Below are positions 55,757-64,000 of a DNA stretch of 64,000 bases, piece by piece. Both the position numbers and the translations under genes were made by a program. The notes under the pieces were generated by a model. The model saw nothing but the letters and a program-made list of their open reading frames with translations, was not told the DNA's origin and searched no databases. Within the stretch, counting starts at the first letter, position 1. Every line of letters starts with the position of its first letter. Source of the DNA: Warburgia ugandensis (taxonomy: Eukaryota; Streptophyta; Magnoliopsida; Canellales; Canellaceae); assembly GCA_035236585.1 (NCBI GenBank), contig CP141139.1:16260990-16324989 (forward strand). The letters run 5' to 3'.

Positions 55757-58700
55757 AAAAAGTGATAAGATGAGACTCTAGTAGGTTCTACCACTCTTAC
55801 AAATTTCATCAGTGAGGTGTCGACAATCCAATTGATAGGAAACTTCTAATATGGAAGATTACAAATGCTAGTATGTTAGGAGATCAATATGTCTAATTAA
55901 AGATATTATAATTAGAAGTCGGACATAGATAATCACAATAACAGGAAAAAGCTTAAGTGAAAAATCAAGAAGGGTTGTAAAAGAAAAAAACTTGTTATAA
56001 AAATGTGAGTTAATTTTTCTTTCTCAATTGATTCGTTCATAGAGAGCTCTCTAAGTAGCAAAAGAAAACGTAGACGACGCTAGATAGTTGATTTTGCTAG
56101 AAACATATATTGCAAGTGAGAAAGGACAAAGTATTAAAATAATAAAATTTTAATGTAAAAAAGAGTATTGCATGACAACTTATAGGTACACCCCAAGTTA
56201 TAGATTCTGTTAAAACCTATCAAAATTTTTTGGTGTTTCACATGTTTTAATGATGATAATTAGTAGGGAAAAACCACAATCCATGAACAGTTTAGCTCAT
56301 GGTTGATCTATATTATCAAAGTGTAAAAAAGAGAAATAGTAAAAAAACTAATCAGAATGTTATCTCTCTCAATCAATCAAATCACTTTTGGGCAGTCATC
56401 TATCTAAGATATGGCCACGAAGGTTTCAATCACTAATACCAACCTTCTAGGCCTCGCATTATTGCATATCTTTTCAACCATGGCTCTTTACAGGCACATA
56501 CAAGAAATAGTTAATCATCTGTACAAGCTCTCCTACTTGGTCTCTAATTTGAAGAGTAAGACTACAAGGCAAGGCACTTGCTTGCTCAAGAGAGAAGTGA
56601 AAATGAATGAGTGCAACGTAACATTTTTATGTTTGGATTTGTTTTCTTTGAACCAGTTCTAAGAAAAATGTCTACCGTTCCCAAATAAAAAGTGCCACGT
56701 GGCACACATTGAATTGTACACATTGCTCGAGCAAGCAAGCGCACTTATCCTTATACAAAGAAAGCAAGCAATTGCAAGAGATTTGCTACACGTTACATTA
56801 GAACGTTGTACACCGAAAAAAAAGGAGAGTGCTCCTATCGGGACAAGATACTGTGAATAGCATTTCCCCCATTATCTTCGAACTTATTCACTTTTTCTTT
56901 GTGACTGATATGAGCTTAGCTATGACCTCATAAATCACTTCAAATCAATCCCTGTACACATAGGTTAGGTACTAATGTATCTGTCATTAGACTCATTACC
57001 CATTTCAGGGTTGCAAAAAATGAGGAGGGTTATAAATTATAGACCTATTGTGACCTACCTAGCTCTCATCTTTGACATTAAAGGGGCCTATCTATGGATG
57101 TGAACACACACTAGGCCAAAAGGCCGACTATATTGGAAAGGCACAAATCCACATGAACGAGACCATAAGGTTTATGGAGCGATCATCCACCTTTGATCAA
57201 ATTCCAAGTCATAAAGTGGACGCCACTATATGTTTATAGAAGTCCTCTCAGAAGCTCAAATGTGAACGAAAATCAAAATTTGCCATGGTGCAATTTCTAC
57301 ACCTACGTAAGATTTCCGCTTTTTCCTAAGAGTCTCACTTTACTGAGTATGCACTCAGCAGCTTTCTCAATCGAGGCAGGGAGTCGCTGCTTTGAGTGGC
57401 AAAAAGCTTGCACAAAGACCCTATTACCTGCTAACCTTTTCAACTACTCGGCACCTTTTCTTAGGGAATAGCTAAAGTTGCTTGCTTACAGTACCAGAGG
57501 GGGGAGGCAGATAGAGAAACTCCAATGTGCTCGCGCGTTGAAAATGAATAGACCAGTCATTTGTGCTCTAAACCATTGATCCCCATCTCGGTTTCAATGA
57601 CAAGAATCTTGGTCCCACATGGATTTTGAGTGGGAGTCGTAATTTACCCTTATACTAATCTGACATGCTAAAGAATGTTAGCGGCGTTGATCATTGACTT
57701 GTAGTTGTTGGATCATCTAATGGAGAAGAAAAAGATAAATTTTCGGAATCTATGAATGTTTCAACTTTGATCTGATCAAAGGAAAGTGGGCAGCAGCGCG
57801 TGTAAACCTTGGGGCATGGCACAAACATCACAAGAAACATAGAGTGACAAACAAATAAAAGAAGAAGAGAAGAAGAAGAGGGAGAGGAAGAGATCCAGTA
57901 CGTGAGTATGCGTGTGGTGGGGGACCCGATTCCGAGGCGGATGAAAGGAAAGCGCCATGGAATCCGGGCAGGAAAAGAAAGAAGCCAAGCGAAAAAGGAC
58001 GTACCTTTTGAAATTACCCTAGCTGGTTTTTGTGTTCCTAAATTTTAAATGGCGACAACCTGCGTTGGATGTGCAGGATATGACATTTACGTGTGCTTCC
58101 TTTGCCCTCTCTCTACATCTCTACATCTACTGAATGACAAACGGAGAAGACGCTACGTGCAGTTTTCAACGCTTAAAAGTCTCGAAAAAGGGTTCATGTG
58201 ACAGAAGAAGAGAGAGAAAGAAGAGGGCGTGAGAGTTGTGGCAGCACTACTTCCGGGCACCCCCTTAACAAAGCCATCTCGATTTCGACCACTAATTCAC
58301 AGCGACAAACTCCAGTTTTCGTTTCTGATGACGAACAACTGACACAGTCATCGTGGAATTCTGAAAGGGACGACCGGAACGTATACACTTCTTGTCTTCT
58401 TCTCTACTTCCATGGCTGCTCTACAGCTACTACTACCGCAACCAGCCATGTTCTTCTTCTTTATTCAAGGCTATTATGGACTTTTGAACTTCATTTTCTT
58501 ATCCTTGGATTCCAAGTTGGCTTTTGTCCTTTTGATTGGTATCAGACATGGAACAGAAACCTATCCTATCTTTTTCAAGTGACCGAAGTAACCTTAATTT
58601 GTTCTTCTATTATTCTTATGGCAGGCACCGAGTAGAATATATATAGATATGGACTTTGACCGTTTAATATGAGTGAGTGAATCTACTCATGTTTGTGGAG

Positions 58701-61700
58701 CTAAAATGAGGGCAGAATGCCACCCATTCTCGCAATTCTGACCATTCGATTGATCAAGATTACTCTAATTGGATGGTTGAGATGTTTTGGGACTCCATGC
58801 AAGCCACAGACAAGGTGAGTGGAGTTGACTCGGGCAAGTGCATGCTACTGACAGTCAAATTGTTCCGGATGCTTAAGATTATCCACTTGGAGGGGGTTTG
58901 GACCATCGTACAGTGGTGCAAAGAAGGGTCCAAACCATGCTACTGTCAACTGGTGGGCACATTATTATAGTCCTGTGAGATGTGACCTCTAGTCATTAGT
59001 TCATCTGTTATTGTAACAGAAGATTTTAGACTCGATTAACTAATTTCAAACATATATATGTATGTATATACTAGAATTATAAGTTGAGTTAACTCATGAA
59101 TTGAGTTGAAGAAAATGTTTTTACCGTAAGGCATTGAAAATGTATGTACGATATATAGAAGGATAGCGAGGATTCGGCTTTTCGAGGTCTGAATATTCAA
59201 TCGTTTGCACCCTTCGTTTGATAAACACACCCCTCTTACTTTTCAGCCAATGGAAAGTGCTGTAGTCTGAATCTCGAAAACGATGCGGCTGGTTCTGAAA
59301 CAGGAGGGCCTGTCCTTCATTCATTCATTTACCTTCGAGTACTCCATAAGCTTCTGTAAGGTGGGCATCTTCAGTAGTTTAATCGTAAATAGGAGGGCAA
59401 GTAGGTAACCCGGTTATAAAAAATCAAGGGTCTGGCCTGCAGACAGATGTACGTGACATAATAATCAGCGAATTATGAAACATGACTGGGAACTCAGTGC
59501 AGGCGCAGACCGTTCTCAGCGGGGGCACACAGAAGAGAGAGAAATTTGTGCGCAGTGGGTGGGGCCCTGCTTTTGACAGTGATTGTGAAAGCCGTCCAAA
59601 GTAGAAAAGTAAAAGAAATGAAGCTTTGTTTACGTGCATGAAAATACCCAAACGTGTCTGCTTGAGAGATAAGCCGGCCTGTAGAACCGTCAGGGTCAGG
59701 CGACATTTTTACCGTCCCTTTCCTTCTTCAGTCCGCTGTAAAAACACAGGTAACGAGGGTGGGAGGTCAGCGAATATTTGAACATTGTAAACCATAGTGG
59801 ATTTGACAAGGAGACCTAGTGATCTCGTGGCCGGTCTTAGAAAATGATTACACAAAGGAATGGAAAATTTCCAACCATAATTGACAAATAAGATGATCCA
59901 AGCATGAGGTTTGGCTGACACTTTCACTATTTAAATAGTTCTTTTTAATTTGGTTGGCTTTGAGTTGGAATTCAATTCCATCAGCTTTAGTTTCTGGGAA
60001 TATTAGTTTCATGTAGTTTCGCAACATAAAGGCTTAGAGAATCCGATTTATGGGTCGTCTTAATCCCAAAAAACACCGGATTCTATGAGACCAACGGGCC
60101 AGTTAATCTCTATATTTTGGTTCTTTAGACGGATTTTAAGCTTGTTTGGAGTTTTTCACTAGATCTTAAATTTTGATTAGCGGAAAAGAATCATCTGCTT
60201 TGATCCTCTTACAGGCAATAGTACATTCAGACAAGGGAAATGAACCATGTCCTACATAGAGTATCTCTAAAAATATGCTGAACTTGTTAATTATTTAATC
60301 GCTATGACATCCATGCTGTCCACTGATTATATTCATTTAACATTTCCCCTTTTCTTGTATGCATATTTTGATACTACTTTTAGACCCACTTTAAGTTCTA
60401 AACCACTCACTACCAAAATACCTACTCCAACTACATTGTTGTTCTGCAGCACTATTCTAACCATATATACAGAAAAGTCCATGTAAAATTTATTGGCAAC
60501 GTGTTAATCACCATGAATTGATTTGTCGGCTTTGTATCGGCACCGCAAAAGAAATATGTATCAAGTCATTATTAATAACTAAATATATTGACTCACTCAT
60601 ACTTCACTAAATATTTCTCAATCAAAGTTAAAAACAAGGCAAGTGACACAGCGACAGTGTGCCCGAATGGCAAAAACTCATGCTCACAGGGATTCCTTTT
60701 TTCAGGTTAACTTGATCAGTTTTAGTCATTTGGAAAAAAGAAGATTTCTCGCCATTGATTACGGATCCCATACTGAGACTAGTTCTACAGGCTTGATGCA
60801 AGACCTTACAGCAAACATGGTTGTATTCAGCAATTTATCAAGAGGAAAGAGAATTTGTACATTAGTTTGTCGTCGTGGCATGTGTAAACTTACATAAATG
60901 TTGAGTTTCTTGGAGCCTATTTGATCATCTTGATCCTAGCGGGAAAGGTTAGTCAATTCTACCAGTGACTTATTCCATAATGAGAGGCAAAGTATATGGC
61001 CTTCTATTATCCAATAGTCATGATGCCATCCAAGGTTTCATTCAAATGAACCAATACGTTCATCCAACAGCCAAAGATGAATTCCAATCACATCACCGAC
61101 CAATCCTTACCAAAGGAAGAAATAGAATCAAATAATTTACAATATTTCATTCCCGTCGATTCTCTTCGCCAATCAAGCTGCACTTCCTTCTAACAAGTGG
61201 CTTAGTGTAAGTAAGCTACCTTGGCCTCATGGTAGGAGATTCGCTATACCCCTACTTTCTAGTCCAGCCGCGATACCTGAACCCGAAGCTACAATTAGAT
61301 CCGATTGGATCTGATCATCATTATAACTTTCATCAAGATTTGAGTGACTTTTGTTCCACAATGGGAGGTGTGTGCGCATGTAGCCACCTCTTATGAAGTG
61401 GCCAAGAGCAATGGTTTCATTATCATGCACCCTTTCTACCTAAAGTTTCTGTTACTTCTCTCAACTCTTCCACTTCATGTGACCTTGTTTCTAGGTCAAG
61501 TCTAGCTAATGAAGGTCCCTACACCTAGTCATTAAACATGTGTAACCGCCCCAAAATCACCACATCTCATCAAAGCAATTCACACAAAAAACTTTAGAAA
61601 ATCCATGTTGTTGGCCACAAGGTGGACCAATAATGGATACCATTAAGTTTCTTCTGCTCCCTATCTCCACATTAATGATCCTCCTCCATCGATGTTCCAA

Positions 61701-62739
61701 TTTTTATTACCCTTGTAAAGTACTTACCATTTACCTTTAGTTAAGCATATGTATAATTGTTGTTAAGGAATATGTTGGTATTGAGTGCGTCAACTCCTCA
61801 ACAACTATGAAACTCCTCCGTTTTTGTATGACAAACCCCATATATTACTGATTCAGACCATTCATTCAATTCCCCTAAGTTTAGATATCTAGTGGTGCAA
61901 AATTTATGCCGAAACAAAACCTCTAGTATCCAATAAATGATACTTTGATGTCTCTAGAAATGAATACTTAGAAGCTCTACATAAGTAACATTTTACATTT
62001 AATAAATTAAAACTCAATTTGTTGAATCTTGTAGTATAATTTTTGGGTCATGAGATATCCAAAGTTAAGGAGTCAGATGAATGGTGTGGATTAGTAGTCC
62101 GTGGGACCACCATACAAAAGTGGAGTTACACAACTAATGGAGTGTTGTGGCACTCCATACCAACATTGCTCATTGTTGCAAATGAGACTAAATCAACATG
62201 TAATTAAAAGATTTCAATCATTCCAAATTTAGTGGATATTTACCAAATTAAGCCTATATCATCAAGTCTGCACTACACGCCCACTCATCTTTTTTCACTA
62301 GATCCGGTTAAGATGCGTAGGATGATGTAGATGCATATTGTTTTCTTGACACGAGGTAAATTGGATGCATATCCCAACAAATGTTTACTGTAGTTAGTGG
62401 CGAACAACTTGGCATCTTCTGTGGAATACATTTGGTTGTAGGTTCAAGTTATTGCTTTCCTCTGTGGGCCTTGATTAGATTGAGAAGATTATATGAGTGA
62501 CTTTTTGCTTTGCTTATTCTTCGCTTGTACAAAAAAATATTTTTGAAATGCACACTTGCAATTATCATTTATCTAAATTCACAGTCTAACAATGCTTTTT
62601 TAGGGATCTTTTGAGAACTTTTCATATATATGTTCAAATTTTCACAAATATTTGCCTCATCGGATTATCCCCGATTCCTAACTATGCAAATATGGATGTA
62701 CGCTTGATCACGGGTTCAAGTTGCCACATTTTCCTTTAC

Positions 62740-62775
<36 letters not shown>

Positions 62776-63395
62776 CACATTATAAACTTTCCAATATTTC
62801 CTGTATCTTTCCCTACTATATTAAATTCCAAAGGATCACATGGGTTTTTTTGCCAACGGAAATTCTTAATAAATTTCCTAATTTAGAACCAAAATATCTA
62901 AAAGCTTTGAAGTATAGCTGGAGAAAAATAAATGCATTATCTGTCCATATTTCTTTTATCGGAAGTAAATAAAGCTGGAGATTAGCAGGACAAAAGCACC
63001 ATTACTGTTTACCCAAAAGATATGCACCAAAACCGTCACTAAGTGTGGAAGTTGGAGAAACAGAAAGGAAGAAGAGAATCGGCGAGGAATTGGACCACAA
63101 CGGAAGGAAAGAGCAGTAACAGAGAGAGACCCGGCCCTTTCTCGATTTCCTCGCCGGTGTAAAAGGACGCGGTAAACGAGGGTCCCTCACCGGAGACTTT
63201 CCCACCTTGTTTTTTAATTTTCCGCATAATCAAACAAGCTCAGAAAACTTTAATCAACAGAAATTAATTAATTTATGCATAGGGCCGCTCAATAACCCAA
63301 CCACTCCTCTGACCCCTCCATTGCGTTTTCTTTGTTTCCTTTCCATTTAAGCATCCCGCAAATCCAACGGTCCAGATTGGTTCTTCGTTTCTGGC
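55757..63395. other. Long stretch with no recognised gene
   Basis: There is no supported coding gene. Open frames such as 56411-56662 (83 codons) and 58198-58635 (145 codons) lack family motifs and splice context. There is an AT microsatellite near 62743. The sequence at about 62390-62500 has a weak box A/box B pattern of a tRNA-derived SINE. Confidence 0.4.
62743..62771. repeat. (AT)n microsatellite
   Basis: An uninterrupted AT run of about 29 bp. Confidence 0.9.
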
Positions 63396-63401
63396 TGTAG
63401 A

Positions 63402-63409
63402 TATATAAA
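63402..63409 (+). promoter_or_regulatory. TATA box TATATAAA
   Basis: TATATAAAG lies in a GTAGA...GAGACAG context and is followed by purine-rich then CT-rich sequence resembling a plant 5' leader. A CACGTG G-box occurs downstream near 63518. It probably serves a plus-strand gene that continues past the window. Confidence 0.35.
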
Positions 63410-63770
63410 GAGACAGAAACAGAGAAGGGTGGGCGTAATGCCTTGAGAGAAAAATAGGGCGTGAGATTATGTTTGGGGGGTTGGAATTGACATTGGCACT
63501 CCATTTGCGTTCGATTCACGTGTGGTGAGAGAAGGAAAAGCAAGGGGCGGGGAGAGAGTAAGTGCATGGGTTCGTGGTCATTTCTGCAACCCAGCTGTAG
63601 GGTCGGCTCTTCTGGTCTCTTTTGTCTTTACGTCGTCTTTCCCTCGCCTTTTCATCCCTCGCTATTTCATTTTCCTCTTCTTATAATCATTCATTTCATC
63701 ATCATAATATCATCCATCCCTTGAGGAAAGGCGAAACTCTTGGGGGGGAAACTAGAAGAAGAAGAAAGGA

Positions 63771-64000
63771 GATGCAGAAGAAGAAGGAAAGGAAGCTTAA
63801 CTTTTGTGGGGAATGTTGTCTGGCTCGAGGCAACCATCACACACTTTCATGGTTTCTGGTTGCTTCAAAAGTCCTTGCTTATCTCGATCGCTTTTTTGAT
63901 CGATCGATATGGGTTTCCTCGGACCAGGCTTCATTCCCCTCAATTGTAGCTTCCGCTGGTTTAGATCAAGTCTTTTTACTGAATCTGGCCATGGATCTGA
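63771..64000 (+). CDS. Possible 5' end of a gene running off the window
   Basis: An ATG at 63771 opens a frame of about 76 codons with no stop before the window ends. It starts basic (KKKERK) and contains CGECC, then a hydrophobic stretch. A second open frame starts at the ATG at 63910, and a well-placed ATG (GCCATGGAT) lies near 63992. I do not recognise any of the three, so the true start is undecided. The earlier ATGs may be upstream open frames in a long leader beginning near 63435. Confidence 0.25.

Noticed and set aside
56411-56662. An 83-codon frame beginning MATKV
   Set aside because: No domain, no homologous look, no promoter or intron evidence.
58198-58635. A 145-codon plus-strand frame
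   Set aside because: Despite its length the translation is low in family-like features and switches from charged to T/L-rich; no supporting signals.
1-64000. CRISPR arrays, bacterial operons, riboswitches or origins
   Set aside because: The sequence is eukaryotic nuclear DNA; tandem arrays seen here are minisatellites with no spacer structure.

Overview
This is a stretch of nuclear DNA from a flowering plant. It is AT-rich and intron-bearing, with GT-AG introns, tRNA-derived SINEs of the Au type, Ty3/gypsy and Ty1/copia LTR retrotransposons and plant-type LINE tails. The species cannot be named from what is visible. The long, repeat-filled introns and many old element fragments suggest a medium-to-large genome, such as that of a woody plant. 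Two protein-coding genes are well supported, and most of the remaining DNA that can be identified is mobile-element sequence in various states of decay.

Layout. 1-9,400: gene-free, with an Au SINE, a 242-bp direct duplication and a 3.4-kb probable solo LTR inserted in a GT microsatellite. 9,400-17,790: MED10, the Mediator middle-module subunit 10, on the + strand with five exons. It has a cluster of TGGGCY promoter motifs and an antisense tRNA-Leu relic in its leader. Intron 3 holds an SINE. Intron 4 (5.8 kb) holds a LINE tail, two adjacent minisatellites and an AT microsatellite. 17,881-18,012: a 5'-truncated SINE just past the MED10 poly(A) signal. 19,662-31,117: a chromodomain-bearing Ty3/gypsy element with both LTRs and a perfect 5-bp target duplication (AACAT). 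A second, non-autonomous LTR element of opposite orientation (about 21,083-27,027) interrupts its gag region, and the edge structure of that nested element is irregular. 31,854-32,830: a full-length SINE and an antisense LINE tail. 35,613-36,399: an HD-Zip class I transcription factor gene of the ATHB-7/ATHB-12 type on the - strand, with ABRE/G-box motifs upstream. 41,245-41,430: another SINE. 45,355-45,529: a MITE-like inverted repeat. 48,250-49,640: a + strand LTR-leader fragment with a triplicated primer-binding site and two minisatellites. 49,640-55,756: a decayed Ty1/copia element on the - strand with only its 5' LTR recognisable. 55,757-63,400: no gene recognised. 63,400-64,000: a TATA box followed by a possible leader of a gene that continues beyond the window.

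The two genes have no obvious functional link. MED10 is a general transcription co-activator subunit, and its promoter motifs are of the kind seen at constitutively expressed plant genes. The HD-Zip I gene belongs to a family branch known for response to abscisic acid and water deficit, and the upstream motifs agree with that. I did not find a convincing new biological system. The observations most worth a second look are the nested element with a tRNA-Asp-type primer site at its very edge, the triplicated primer site in the copia-like leader, and the repeat-packed fourth intron of MED10.
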